Assembly (NCBI GenBank): GCA_964483325.1 | Contig: CAZAAW010000008.1 | Coordinates: 1-64,000 of the forward strand | DNA: 64,000 bases | Source of the DNA: CAZAAW01 sp964483325 | GTDB lineage: Bacteria > Pseudomonadota > Alphaproteobacteria > Rhizobiales > Kaistiaceae | Reading direction: 5' to 3' | Shown: positions 41,616-52,405 of the stretch, piece by piece | Numbering within the stretch: the first letter of the stretch is position 1 | Layout of the letters: every line of letters starts with the position of its first letter | Program-made: the position numbers and the translations under genes | The notes under the pieces: model-generated | Seen by the model: the letters and a program-made list of their open reading frames with translations, nothing else | The model's database searches: none | What the model was told of the DNA's origin: nothing

Positions 41616-42278
41616 ATGGTCTCACTGCGAAACCTCCTCGTGGCCGGCGTCACGCTGGCCGCGGCGGCAGTCTTGCCGGCGGCCGCCAATGCCGCCAACG
41701 GCTATGTCACGGCCTCCGTGAACATGCGCTCGGGCCCGAGCACGGCCTATCCGCCCGTCACCGTCATTCCGGACGGCGCCTCGGTCGACATCATCGGCTG
41801 CCTGACCGGCTTCAGCTGGTGCGACGTCGCCTGGCGCGGCTATCGCGGCTGGGTGTCGTCGAACTATCTCGACTATTTCGCCGAGCGGCGGCGCTATCGC
41901 CTGCCCGAATACGGCCCGCGCTACGGCGTTCCGATCATCACCTTCAATTTCGGCTACTGGGACAGGTACTACCGCGATCGTCCGTTCTATCGCGAGCGCC
42001 ATCGCTTCTTCCATGACGGCCCGCATCACCGGCCGCCGCGGTTCGACAATCCGCGCCCGCGTCCGCCGGTGATCCGCGACCGGCCGCCGGCCCGTCCGCC
42101 GATCATCCGTGACCGGCCGTCGGCGCATCCGCCGGTGGTGCGTGATGGACCGCGGCGTTCCGAGGTCCACGAAGGCAAGCCGCCGCGCCGCGAGCGGGAG
42201 CGTGATCGCCGCCGTCATCGCGATGACGACGACTTCAACCAGACGGACCACGGTCCGCGGAGCCCGCGGGTTCACTAG
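41616..42278 (+). CDS. exported SH3-domain protein 2 with repeat-rich basic tail
   Basis: 220 residues from ATG 41616 (AGGAAAGAAGC before it). Signal peptide ending NAA, then an SH3 domain (about 28-85: YVTASVNMRSGPSTAYPPVT, IIGCLTGFSWCDVAWRGYRG). The tail of about 130 residues is unusual: an aromatic/arginine segment (FGYWDRYYRDRPFYRERHRF), three 11-residue units PP(V/I)(I/V)RDRP.. (about 150-182), and a charged end (RERERDRRRHRDDDDFNQ). It is paralogous to the SH3 protein at 40415. The tail could bind anionic polymers such as peptidoglycan teichoic-like or nucleic acid, which is speculation. Confidence 0.85.
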   Translation: MVSLRNLLVAGVTLAAAAVLPAAANAANGYVTASVNMRSGPSTAYPPVTVIPDGASVDIIGCLTGFSWCDVAWRGYRGWVSSNYLDYFAERRRYRLPEYGPRYGVPIITFNFGYWDRYYRDRPFYRERHRFFHDGPHHRPPRFDNPRPRPPVIRDRPPARPPIIRDRPSAHPPVVRDGPRRSEVHEGKPPRRERERDRRRHRDDDDFNQTDHGPRSPRVH

Positions 42279-42305
42279 CAGAGCTTCACCAGCGGGATCT
42301 GCGAG

Positions 42306-42327
42306 CGGCGGCCCTCCGGGGCCGCCG
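42306..42327 (+). terminator. hairpin after SH3 gene 2
   Basis: CGGCGGCCC, loop TCCG, GGGCCGCCG: a 9-bp GC stem 28 bases past the stop, followed by TTCTGCTTTCTG. The U-richness is weak, so it is a probable rather than certain terminator. Confidence 0.6.
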
Positions 42328-42411
42328 TTCTGCTTTCTGCCGCCACCACGATGTCAGTGGTGACGCACCGCCGCCCTTCTCATGCCGGCTTTCCCGGCCC
42401 ATATTCGGCGC

Positions 42412-45212
<2,801 letters not shown>

Positions 45213-45216
<4 letters not shown>

Positions 45217-45530
45217 CGCGCATTGCCGTGGTCCTCTGCCTCGTCTATCTTGCAAGCCAGGCCGCGGCGCAGGGCCGGGCATTCGATTGTGCCCGTGACC
45301 TGCCGGCCGCCCGGCAGGCAAGAACCGCCGCGTTGGATCAGATGGACGCCGCACGGGATGCAGATCGCCGAGCCCAGTGCGCCGCAATAACCGGTCGGAT
45401 CATGGCACTCGAGCACGAAGTCGACGTGACCAAAGAATGCTGGCTCGGTTCGGACCGCATAGACCTAATCGTCTCGCTCCAAATGATGGCGGCTCAGCTG
45501 CGGGTCCTCTACGTCGACGGCTGCAAATAG
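45213..45530 (+). CDS. small exported protein of unknown function
   Basis: 105 residues; the start overlaps the uvrB stop by four bases (ATGA), so translation is probably coupled. MTRIAVVLCLVYLASQAAAQ is a signal peptide. The mature part (about 85 residues) begins RAFDCARDLPAARQARTAAL and has four cysteines (FDCARD, AQCAAI, KECWLG, DGCK). It is mostly helical by composition. It recalls the small LprI-like cysteine proteins further on, but I cannot place it in a family. Confidence 0.7.
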
Positions 45531-45531
45531 C

Positions 45532-45635
45532 CTCGTAGGGTGGGCAAGTCGCAGACTTGCCCACACAGTCATGACGACGGTGGTTTTGGAAGGACCGCGT
45601 GGGCAAGCGCCTGCGGCGCTTGCCCACGCTACGAG
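45532..45635. repeat. double-hairpin intergenic repeat, copy 2
   Basis: Second copy of the element at 24322-24420. The outer ends CTCGTAG and CTACGAG are perfect 7-bp inverted repeats. Hairpin 1 is GTGGGCAAGTC with GACTTGCCCAC (about 45540-45564) and hairpin 2 is CGTGGGCAAGCGCC with GGCGCTTGCCCACG (about 45598-45628), separated by about 34 bases. Stem sequences are shared with copy 1; loops and spacer differ. It lies in the gap between two convergent genes, one base after the stop of the rightward one. Confidence 0.8.
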
Positions 45636-45641
45636 ATGGGG

Positions 45642-46175
45642 CTAGCGAACCGGCAGGGGTGCGCGGTCGCCGGAGCTCAGCTCGCACTCCCTGGCCGCGC
45701 TGCGATAGAGCCGGAAGACCCTGTCGTCGCTGTCGGCGAGGTTGGGGCTGAAGCTGGTTTCGCCTTCCACCTCGAGCCGCTCGACGCGCAGCATCAGGGC
45801 GCCGTCGCTGGGCTGCAAAGTGAAGCTGCCGCCATCGGCTTCCACGAGACAGGCCGCGCCCCGGCCGGTGGCGGTGCATTCGGCTTCGCTGCCATAGGTG
45901 TCGGCGGCGTTGCGCAGCCGGAAGGCGATTTGCACGCCGTAAGTCCCGGGCGTGGCTGCTTCGGGCGCATCGGACTGACGCAGGGTGAACACCGTGACAC
46001 GCTGGTCCGGATGGTCCTGCAGATGCTGCCTGGTGTAGGCGCGCGCGTAGCAATGCGCGGCACCGCCTGCGGCGCCGAGATACTGCTCGAGGAAATCCTG
46101 CGCGTCGGCGCGGCCAATCAGGCTCGCCAGGACCAGCGGCGCCAGCGGCAGGGACAGGCGCTGCGCCAGCCTCAA
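45642..46175 (-). CDS. exported protein of unknown function
   Basis: 177 residues. A signal peptide (MRLAQRLSLPLAPLVLASLI, cleavage after ADA) precedes a compact domain of about 150 residues with pattern HCYARAYTRQHLQDHPDQRV, GTYGVQIAFRLRNAADTYGS, CTATGRGAACLVEADGGSFT and VFRLYRSAARECELSSG. Four cysteines and alternating strands suggest a disulphide-bonded beta fold in the periplasm. I do not recognise the family. It overlaps the preceding LprI-like gene by four bases, so the two are coupled and may act together. Confidence 0.75.
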   Translation of the reverse strand: MRLAQRLSLPLAPLVLASLIGRADAQDFLEQYLGAAGGAAHCYARAYTRQHLQDHPDQRVTVFTLRQSDAPEAATPGTYGVQIAFRLRNAADTYGSEAECTATGRGAACLVEADGGSFTLQPSDGALMLRVERLEVEGETSFSPNLADSDDRVFRLYRSAARECELSSGDRAPLPVR

Positions 46176-46537
46176 TAGCGGCGCTCCCAGCTGTCGAGAT
46201 CGTCGATGCGGTCGTTATAGGCGCGCCGGATGCAGCGATCGTCGTAGCCGCAGGCGTTGCGGCCGGCGAGCCAGTCGCGCTGCTCGTTACGGATGCGCCG
46301 CGTCACCCAGCCCGGCGCCGTATTGAGGATGCGCGCGTAGCGCCGCGACATCTCCTCGTCGAGCCCCGACAGCCGGCTGTCCTGGCAGATCGCCACTTCG
46401 GCGGGCAGGCTGGCGAGGCGGCAGTTGAAGGACTGCGCGGCGGCCGGCGCCGATGCTGCAAGAGAGGCTGCTCCCGCCAGGCCAAGCATGGCAAGGACGG
46501 CGGGAAGCGACGGAAGGCGGAGTGCTTTGCGTTTCAT
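46172..46537 (-). CDS. LprI-like / DUF1311 exported protein
   Basis: 121 residues. Signal peptide in the first 35 (PAVLAMLGLAGAASLAASAP), then the lysozyme-inhibitor LprI N-terminal-like domain with its characteristic FNCRLASLPAEVAICQDSRL, LDEEMSRRYARIL, RNEQRDWLAGRNACGYDDRC and the terminal IRRAYNDRIDDLDSW. Four cysteines form the usual two disulphides. Relatives inhibit lysozyme in Mycobacterium and similar roles are proposed elsewhere; that is not shown here. First gene of a pair with the 177-residue exported protein. Confidence 0.88.
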   Translation of the reverse strand: MKRKALRLPSLPAVLAMLGLAGAASLAASAPAAAQSFNCRLASLPAEVAICQDSRLSGLDEEMSRRYARILNTAPGWVTRRIRNEQRDWLAGRNACGYDDRCIRRAYNDRIDDLDSWERRY

Positions 46538-46806
46538 GCGAGGCTCACAGCAGCTGCTTCGACGGCCGGAACTCTAGCACGCCATGTCGGGCGCGGACGA
46601 GACGCCCGGGACGCCGTCGCCGGTCCGGACGCGTCTGGACCATCGCGCCGCATGACGGCGCGAAACGAATCGTTACGCCCCCGCCCCATTGCAGCCGGTT
46701 TTTGACCGCCTCCGCGCCCCCTTTGCCCGTTTTTTGCGGCTGTACGCAACAGCCAGCGGCGTCAGGCGGGGGGAAAATTGCCCGTCGCGTCGGAGAGCGA
46801 GGTGGA

Positions 46807-47196
46807 GTGACTTCAGCAAAAGTCGTGGCGGGCGCCTGTGCGCTTGCAGTCAGTGTCATGGTCGGCGGTCCGGCTCTCGCAGCCGGCAGTCAGTGTGGGA
46901 AAGCGTCCTGGTATTCGCTTGGTTCCAGGACGGCGAGCGGTGAGCGGATGAACGCCAATGCCCTCGCGGCGGCGCATCGCAGCCTTCCCTTCGGGACCCA
47001 GGTCAGGGTCGAAAATCTCAGCAATGGTCGTGTCGTGGTGGTGCGGGTGAACGACCGCGGACCGTTCGTCCGGGGCCGCGTGATCGATCTGACGCGCGCC
47101 GCGGCGCAGCGTATCGGTATGATCGGCTCCGGCGTGGCGCAGGTCCGCGTCACCGTCGTCGGCGGCACGGCGCAGCTCGACGGCCGCTGCAGCTGA
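46807..47196 (+). CDS. RlpA-like septal ring lytic transglycosylase
   Basis: 129 residues from GTG 46807. A signal peptide (about 1-25, ending ALAAG) precedes a double-psi beta-barrel: GKASWYSLGSRTASGERMNA, with the catalytic-type residues of the RlpA family in FGTQVRVENLSNGRVVVVRV and NDRGPFVRGRVIDLTRAAAQ, H near 61 and D near 86. RlpA cleaves naked glycan strands at the septum. No lipobox and no SPOR domain, so it is a minimal, secreted member. ATG or TTG starts further upstream would extend it into the divergent LprI region and are unlikely. Confidence 0.9.
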   Translation: MTSAKVVAGACALAVSVMVGGPALAAGSQCGKASWYSLGSRTASGERMNANALAAAHRSLPFGTQVRVENLSNGRVVVVRVNDRGPFVRGRVIDLTRAAAQRIGMIGSGVAQVRVTVVGGTAQLDGRCS

Positions 47197-47246
47197 AGGC
47201 TGTGGGCGCCGGCATTTCGCGAGGCCAGGAAATGCCGGCGGGGGCG

Positions 47247-47282
47247 AGGCTGGCGGCGGTTGGCGGACCCCGCCGCCAGCCT
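47247..47282 (+). terminator. hairpin after the rlpA-like gene
   Basis: AGGCTGGCGGCGG at 47247-47259 pairs with CCGCCGCCAGCCT at 47270-47282, a perfect 13-bp stem with a 10-base loop, 50 bases past the stop. Only a short TCC follows, so intrinsic termination is possible but not certain. Confidence 0.55.
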
Positions 47283-47583
47283 TCCATCCCCTGATCCAGG
47301 CCCGCAAAGAGCAAAAAATAAGGAAACCAGTATATCGTCTTTGTCGCGCTTGAGCGTGGCGGACGATCATTTTTTCCGTTGCGCTTTGTCGCAGTCTCGA
47401 CCATATGTCGAGGTGTTCGGGCATTTCATTACCCGGAGACTGGAAAACAGGCGCGAGGCGTACCGAAAGTCATCGTCACAGGCGACCAAAGTTCGCCCAC
47501 GCCGCCCCGTACAATTCGGGGCAAGCATTAAAGACGACGCCGCGATTCCTTTCCCCGACATCTGAAGGCCATGCCCACCAACC

Positions 47584-47601
47584 GCGGACTTCTGGGTCCG
47601 C
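47584..47601 (+). promoter_or_regulatory. leader hairpin of csp gene 2
   Basis: GCGGAC, loop TTCTGG, GTCCGC: a 6-bp stem ending 29 bases before the ATG at 47631 and followed by ACAGGGAAAAGG. It corresponds to the hairpin before the csp gene at 38481-38699. Directly downstream AGGGA (47612) can pair with TCCCT (47623) and partly cover the Shine-Dalgarno sequence. Confidence 0.45.
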
Positions 47602-47630
47602 AGACTGCAACAGGGAAAAGGATCCCTTTC

Positions 47631-47843
47631 ATGCGCCAGACCGGCACCGTAAAGTTCTTCAACTCCTCGAAAGGCTTCGGCTTCATTACCCCCGATGGCG
47701 GCGCCAAGGACGTCTTCGTCCATGTGTCCGCTCTCGAGCGCTCCGGCATTCCGCACCTCCAGGATGGCCAGAAGGTCACCTTCGAGACCGAGCCGGACCG
47801 TCAGGGCAAGGGCCCGAAGGCCGTCAACCTGCAGCTCGCCTGA
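47631..47843 (+). CDS. cold-shock protein (CspA family)
   Basis: 70 residues. RNP1 KGFGFITPDG and RNP2 VFVHV are intact in one OB fold; MRQTGTVKFFN is identical at the start to the protein encoded at 38481-38699, so the two are paralogues. It binds single-stranded nucleic acids as an RNA chaperone. AGGGAAAAGGA precedes the ATG. A strong terminator lies 43 bases after the stop. Confidence 0.96.
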   Translation: MRQTGTVKFFNSSKGFGFITPDGGAKDVFVHVSALERSGIPHLQDGQKVTFETEPDRQGKGPKAVNLQLA

Positions 47844-47886
47844 GCGCAGCTGACACTTGCGCGGCTGCGGCCGCGCCGAAGACCAG

Positions 47887-47913
47887 GCCGCCGATCCGTT
47901 CGGCGGCTTTTTT
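47887..47913 (+). terminator. intrinsic terminator of csp gene 2
   Basis: GCCGCCGA at 47887-47894 pairs with TCGGCGGC at 47900-47907 across a 5-base loop, followed directly by TTTTTT. It also separates the csp gene from the convergent modC gene. Confidence 0.93.
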
Positions 47914-47923
47914 GTTGCAGAAA

Positions 47924-48994
47924 TCAACCGTCGAAAGCGACAGACTTCACCAGCGCAGTGACCCTGGCGCCGACGGCAAGGCCGAGATCGGTCGCGGCAT
48001 CGCGGGTGATGCGTGCGACGAGCGGCGCACCCGCCGCGTCCAGCCGGACCTCGACCGCCGGCGGCGTTCCCTCGGTGATCGCCACGACAGTCGCGGCAAG
48101 CCGGTTGCGGATGGACAGCCGGCCGACATCCCCCACGGCGAGGGCGACATCGCGGGCGCGCACGCGCAGGCGCACCTCGGTGCCGACCGGCTGCGCGACG
48201 TGGGGAACCTGGAGACGGCCGGCAGGATGGGTGAGGATCGTCTGCCCGCCTTCGGCATCCTGCTCCGTCACTATGGCGAAGAGGACAACGCTGGCTTCGA
48301 CGAGGCCGGAGCTTGCCGCCTCGACGCGCGGCAGGACCTCGTTGACCGGACCGGCGGCAACGACATGGCCGGCGTCGAGCAGCACGATCGTATCGGCAAG
48401 GCGCGCCACTTCCTCGACGGCGTGGCTGACATAGATGATCGGCAGGTCCATCTCCGCCCGCAGCCGCTCGATATAGGGCAGGATTTCCTCCTTGCGCGCC
48501 TGGTCGACGGAGGCCAGTGGCTCGTCCATCAGCAGCAGGCGCGGACTGGCGAGGAGGGCGCGGCCGATGGCGACACGCTGCTTCTCGCCGCCCGACAGCG
48601 CCGCCGGCCGGCGGTCGAGCAGGTGGCCGATGCCCAGCAGGGCGACCACCTGGTCGAGCGATCCCCAGCGGCCGGCGCGTGGCGACAGCCAGCGGCCGTA
48701 GAGAAGATTGGCCCGCACCGTCAGATGCGGGAACAGCCGGCCCTCCTGGAAGACGTAGCCGATGCGCCGGCGGTGAGTGGGCACGAAGATGCCGCGCGTC
48801 GTGTCGACCAGCGTCGTGTCGCCGACACGGATGAAGCCGGCATCGGGGCGCTGCATGCCGGCGATCAGATTGATGACGCTCGTCTTGCCGGCGCCGGAGC
48901 GGCCGAACAGCGCCGTGATGCGCCCCTTGCTGGTGAAGGCGACGGAGAGCGCGAAGGCGCCGAGCCGCTTTTCGATCGAGACGGCGATGCTCAT
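47924..48994 (-). CDS. modC: molybdate ABC transporter ATPase ModC
   Basis: 356 residues. Walker A is GRSGAGKTS (about 31-39), signature LSGGEKQRVAIGR, Walker B LLLMDEPLASVD, then H-loop SHAVEE. The C-terminal 100 residues are a TOBE (molybdate-binding) domain, ARDVALAVGDVGRLSIRNRL onward, as in ModC. ATG 48994 (MSIAVSIEKRLGAFALSVAF) is the family start; sequence upstream in frame belongs to modB's shadow. Last gene of modE-A-B-C; its stop is near the csp terminator. Confidence 0.95.
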   Translation of the reverse strand: MSIAVSIEKRLGAFALSVAFTSKGRITALFGRSGAGKTSVINLIAGMQRPDAGFIRVGDTTLVDTTRGIFVPTHRRRIGYVFQEGRLFPHLTVRANLLYGRWLSPRAGRWGSLDQVVALLGIGHLLDRRPAALSGGEKQRVAIGRALLASPRLLLMDEPLASVDQARKEEILPYIERLRAEMDLPIIYVSHAVEEVARLADTIVLLDAGHVVAAGPVNEVLPRVEAASSGLVEASVVLFAIVTEQDAEGGQTILTHPAGRLQVPHVAQPVGTEVRLRVRARDVALAVGDVGRLSIRNRLAATVVAITEGTPPAVEVRLDAAGAPLVARITRDAATDLGLAVGARVTALVKSVAFDG

Positions 48995-48998
48995 GTCT

Positions 48999-49697
48999 TC
49001 AGGCTGTCGCCAGCCGGCGCGCCAGGCGCTGCGCCAGGACCTCCGAAACGACGAGCGCGGCAAAGGCGATGATGACCGAAATGGCCGTGAGCCGCAGGGC
49101 AGGGAGGTCGCCGCCGGGGACCTGCGTATAGGTGTAGATGGCCGTCGGAATTGTCTGTGTTTCCCCGGGGATGTTGGAGACGAAGGTGATCGTAGCGCCG
49201 AATTCTCCCAAGGCCCGGGCGAAGCAGAGGACGACGCCGGCCAGGATGCCGGGAAGCATCAGGGGCAGCGTGACGGTGAGGAAGACAATGGTCCGGCTGG
49301 CGCCCAGCGTCGCCGCTGCGGCCTCGAGGCGCCGGTCGATGGCCTCGATCGACAGGCGTATGGCGCGCACGATCAGCGGCATGCCCATGACGGCGCAGGC
49401 GAGCGCCGCGCCCGTCCAGCGGAAGGCGAAGACGATGCCGAAATGGGCATCGAGAAAGGCGCCGATCGGCCCGCGGCGGCCGAACAGCAGCAGCAGCAGG
49501 TAGCCGGTGACCACCGGCGGCATGACGAGCGGCAGGTGGACGAGCCCGTCGAGCAGCGAGCGGCCCGGAAAACGTCCCCGGGCCAGCACAAAGGCGAAGA
49601 ACACCGCGAACGGAATGGCCGCCAGCGTCGCCACGGTGCTGACCCGGAGGCTGAGCGCGATGGCGGTCAGCTCTGCCGGCGTCAGCGGCTCGAACAT
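48999..49697 (-). CDS. modB: molybdate ABC transporter permease ModB
   Basis: 232 residues with about five membrane helices. The conserved EAA-type loop reads EAAAATLGASRTIVFLTVTL with G and P in place (about 137-156). It forms the inner-membrane channel of the molybdate importer with ModC as motor. The ATG at 49697 (MFEPLTPAELTAIALSLRVS) lies four bases past the modA stop, and modC follows its stop by four bases, so the three genes are tightly coupled. Confidence 0.95.
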   Translation of the reverse strand: MFEPLTPAELTAIALSLRVSTVATLAAIPFAVFFAFVLARGRFPGRSLLDGLVHLPLVMPPVVTGYLLLLLFGRRGPIGAFLDAHFGIVFAFRWTGAALACAVMGMPLIVRAIRLSIEAIDRRLEAAAATLGASRTIVFLTVTLPLMLPGILAGVVLCFARALGEFGATITFVSNIPGETQTIPTAIYTYTQVPGGDLPALRLTAISVIIAFAALVVSEVLAQRLARRLATA

Positions 49698-49701
49698 GCG
49701 C

Positions 49702-50538
49702 TCAGCTGCTGGGAGCGATGACGGTGAAGCCCTGCTTCGCGAAAGCCGCCCTGGCGCCCGGGGACCGCAGATAGGCGAGGAAGGCCGCCGCATCCGCATT
49801 GCCGGACTGGCTGAGAACCGCTGCCGGATAGAGGATCGGCGGGTGGCTGTCCTCCGGGAAGGTGCCGACGATTTTCACCTTCGGCTCGGCGGCGGCATCG
49901 GTGGCATAGACGATGCCGAGCGGCGCCTCGCCCTGCGCGACGAAGGCCAGCGCGGCGCGGACATTGTCGGCCTGCGCGACGCGGTCGGCGACTGTGTCCC
50001 AGACGCCGAGCGAGGTGAGGGCGGCCTTGCCGTATTTGCCGGCCGGGACGGAATCGACATTGGCCATGGCCAGCTTGCCGTCGGCGCCCAGCGCCGCGGC
50101 AAGGTCCATGCCCTTGGCGACGTCGATGGCGACGGTGCTGTCGGATGCCGCGACGAGGACTATGCGGTTGCCCAGAAGCGTCTCGCGCGTGTCCTTGTTC
50201 ACCAGGCTGCGCTCGTCGAGATAGTCCATCCAGTCGAGATCGGCGGAAATGAAGATGTCGGCTGGGGCGCCTTCCTCGATCTGCTTGGCGAGGGCCGAGC
50301 TGGCGGCGTAGCTGACGACGACGGTCTTGCCGGTCTCGGCCTTGTAGGCGTCGACAATCTCGTCGAGCGCGTTCTTGAGGCTCGCCGCAGCGAAGACGGT
50401 AACGTCCTGCGCGCTTGCCGGACGCGGCGCCGAGACGCCCATGGCGGTGAAGGCAAGAACGGCGAGGCCTGCCGCAAGACCTTGCCACAGGCTGCGGCGG
50501 GTTGCGCCCGCGCCGCGGTGAGAGAGCACGCCAGCCAT
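49702..50538 (-). CDS. modA: molybdate-binding periplasmic protein ModA
   Basis: 278 residues. A signal sequence (about 19-43, ending ASA) precedes the ModA domain: DVTVFAAASLKNALDEIVDA at the mature start, ADIFISADLDWMDYLDERSL near 95, RIVLVAASDS, and the C-terminal VYATDAAAEPKVKIVGTFPE. S/T residues in AAASL and SYAASSA are the usual oxyanion ligands. It binds molybdate (or tungstate) and delivers it to ModBC, for molybdenum-cofactor enzymes not seen in this window. Confidence 0.95.
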   Translation of the reverse strand: MAGVLSHRGAGATRRSLWQGLAAGLAVLAFTAMGVSAPRPASAQDVTVFAAASLKNALDEIVDAYKAETGKTVVVSYAASSALAKQIEEGAPADIFISADLDWMDYLDERSLVNKDTRETLLGNRIVLVAASDSTVAIDVAKGMDLAAALGADGKLAMANVDSVPAGKYGKAALTSLGVWDTVADRVAQADNVRAALAFVAQGEAPLGIVYATDAAAEPKVKIVGTFPEDSHPPILYPAAVLSQSGNADAAAFLAYLRSPGARAAFAKQGFTVIAPSS

Positions 50539-50605
50539 CGACCTAATCCCCCGTTGTGTCCACAGGACTATATCGCGGAATTGGTATGGGAAGCCAGGTG
50601 AACCG

Positions 50606-50980
50606 TCAACGCCTGGCGGGCTTGAGGAGCCTGGCGAAGCCTTCCAGCTCGGCTGCGAAGGCCGCTTCCGCCTGCGCTTCGAGAGCGCGGTAGCGTGCCA
50701 GGACGGCCTCGCCCTGCGCCGTCAGGCGGGCGCCGCCGCCCGCCGCGCCGCCCTTGGAGGCATCGACGAGCGGTTCGGCGAAAGCCTTGTTCATGTCGTC
50801 GACGAGGGTCCAGGCCTTCTTGTAGCTCATGCTCATGGCGCGGCCGGCGGCCGAGATCGAGCCGCTGTCGGCGATGTGGCCGAGAAGGTCGGCCTTGCCC
50901 GGCCCGAACGCGAAATCCTTATCCGCGACGAGGCGGAAGCGCAGGCGCAGGGGCGGTCGGACGGCTTTGCTGGCGGGCAT
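50606..50980 (-). CDS. modE: ModE N-terminal DNA-binding domain protein
   Basis: 124 residues: only the winged helix-turn-helix of ModE (KADLLGHIADSGSISAAGRA, MSMSYKKAWTLVDDMNKAFA, then GGAAGGGARLTAQG). The two C-terminal molybdate-binding MopI/TOBE domains of E. coli ModE are absent, so molybdate sensing must be indirect or through another protein, such as a separate Mop protein. ATG 50980 was chosen (MPASKAVRPPLR). First gene of the mod cluster, 67 bases before modA. Confidence 0.9.
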   Translation of the reverse strand: MPASKAVRPPLRLRFRLVADKDFAFGPGKADLLGHIADSGSISAAGRAMSMSYKKAWTLVDDMNKAFAEPLVDASKGGAAGGGARLTAQGEAVLARYRALEAQAEAAFAAELEGFARLLKPARR

Positions 50981-51033
50981 GGTTCTGCTCCCGGATGGGC
51001 TCATCGAGACGTAACGACGATGGCGGGACGGGC

Positions 51034-51048
51034 GCAATGCTCCATTGC
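51034..51048. promoter_or_regulatory. palindrome upstream of modE
   Basis: GCAATG-CTC-CATTGC, a perfect 6-bp inverted repeat 54 bases before the modE start. It is a possible operator in the mod promoter region, but it does not match the TATATA-containing ModE boxes known from enterobacteria. Confidence 0.3.
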
Positions 51049-51199
51049 ACATCACCCCCGTCGTCCTGGATCGTTGTCCTGGGGATGCACCTGACGGAGC
51101 TCCTCGCAGGTGGCGCGGCGGCTATGACTTGCGTGCCGTAAGGCAGGCAACTAGGGTCGCGCCGCCTTTCCACCCTTGCCGCCTTTCCGGAGATGTCCC

Positions 51200-52402
51200 A
51201 TGGGCTTCCTGGCCGACTCGCTCGCCCGTATCAAGCCGTCCGCAACGATCGCCGTCACCAACAAGGCGAGGGAGCTCAAAGCGGCGGGCCGGGACGTGAT
51301 CGGGCTCGGCGCCGGCGAGCCGGACTTCGACACGCCGGACAACATCAAGGAAGCGGCGATCCGCGCCATCCGCGACGGCAAGACCAAGTATACCGCCGTC
51401 GACGGCATCCCGGAGCTGAAGGCGGCTATCGTCGACAAGTTCCGCCGCGAGAACAACCTGACCTACAAGCCGGAGCAGGTCAGCGTCGGCTCCGGCGGCA
51501 AGCAGGTCCTCTACAATGCCCTGATGGCGACGCTCAATCCCGGCGACGAGGTCATCGTGCCGGCGCCCTACTGGGTGAGCTATCCGGAGATGGTGGCCCT
51601 GGCGGGCGCGACCCCGGTCGATGTCTCCACGACGCTGGCCGACGGCTACAAGCTGAAGCCCGAGGCGCTGGAGAGCGTCATCACGCCGAAGACCAAGTGG
51701 ATCATCTTCAATTCGCCGTCCAACCCGACCGGCGCCGCCTATACCGCTGCCGAGATCAAGGCGCTGACGGATGTGCTGGTGCGCTATCCGCATATCTGGG
51801 TGATGACCGACGATATCTACGAGCACCTTGTCTATGACGGCTTCCGCTTCGCCACGGTCGCCGAGGTCGAGCCGGCGCTCTACGATCGCACGCTTACGGT
51901 GAACGGCGTCTCGAAGGCCTATGCGATGACCGGCTGGCGCATCGGCTATGCCGCCGGTCCGACCCAGCTCATCAAGGCGATGGCGACCATCCAGTCACAG
52001 TCGACATCGAACCCGTCCTCGATCTCCCAGTGGGCGGCCGTCGAGGCCCTTACCGGCACGCAGGATTTCATCCCGAAGAATGCCGAGCTGTTCCGGCAGC
52101 GGCGCGATCTCGTCGTCGGCATGCTCAATCAGGCCAACGGCCTGACCTGCCCGACGCCGGAAGGCGCCTTCTACGTCTATCCGTCCTGCGCCGGCGCCAT
52201 CGGCAAGACGACCAAAGGCGGCAAGACGATCGCCACCGACGAGGATTTCGTCTCGGCGCTGCTGGAGGAGGAGGGCGTCGCCGTCGTGCAGGGTTCGGCC
52301 TTCGGCATGGGGCCGTTCTTCCGCATCTCCTACGCCACGTCGACGGAGGCCCTGGAAGAGGCCTGCACCCGCATCCAGCGCTTCTGCGGCAATCTCGGCT
52401 AG
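51200..52402 (+). CDS. aatA: aspartate aminotransferase (class I/II, AatA-like)
   Basis: 400 residues. PLP fold type I: GLGAGEPDFDTPDNIKEAAI near 36-55, GGKQVLYNALMATLNPGDEV near 98-117, FNSPSNPTGAAYTAAE (N near 175), DDIYEHLVYDG (D and Y near 203-206), and the Schiff-base lysine in NGVSKAYAMTGWRIGYAAGP (about K238). It interconverts aspartate and oxaloacetate, and some relatives also use prephenate. GGAG lies 7 bases before ATG 51200. Confidence 0.95.
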   Translation: MGFLADSLARIKPSATIAVTNKARELKAAGRDVIGLGAGEPDFDTPDNIKEAAIRAIRDGKTKYTAVDGIPELKAAIVDKFRRENNLTYKPEQVSVGSGGKQVLYNALMATLNPGDEVIVPAPYWVSYPEMVALAGATPVDVSTTLADGYKLKPEALESVITPKTKWIIFNSPSNPTGAAYTAAEIKALTDVLVRYPHIWVMTDDIYEHLVYDGFRFATVAEVEPALYDRTLTVNGVSKAYAMTGWRIGYAAGPTQLIKAMATIQSQSTSNPSSISQWAAVEALTGTQDFIPKNAELFRQRRDLVVGMLNQANGLTCPTPEGAFYVYPSCAGAIGKTTKGGKTIATDEDFVSALLEEEGVAVVQGSAFGMGPFFRISYATSTEALEEACTRIQRFCGNLG

Positions 52403-52405
52403 GAT

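Larger units (their letters stand above)
47197..47630. other. 434-base gap: rlpA hairpin and csp leader
   Basis: The left part holds a long hairpin at 47247-47282, likely the end of the rlpA-like transcript. From about 47290 onward it is AT-richer than the surroundings and is the presumed long leader of the csp gene at 47631, with hairpins at 47584-47601 and 47612-47627. No protein-coding gene is convincing here. Confidence 0.6.

Noticed and set aside
50540..50605. Possible ModE box (CTATATCGCGG near 50570) between modE and modA
   Set aside because: Only a half-site resembling CG-x-TATATA is visible, and the second half is missing, so I do not call it a binding site.
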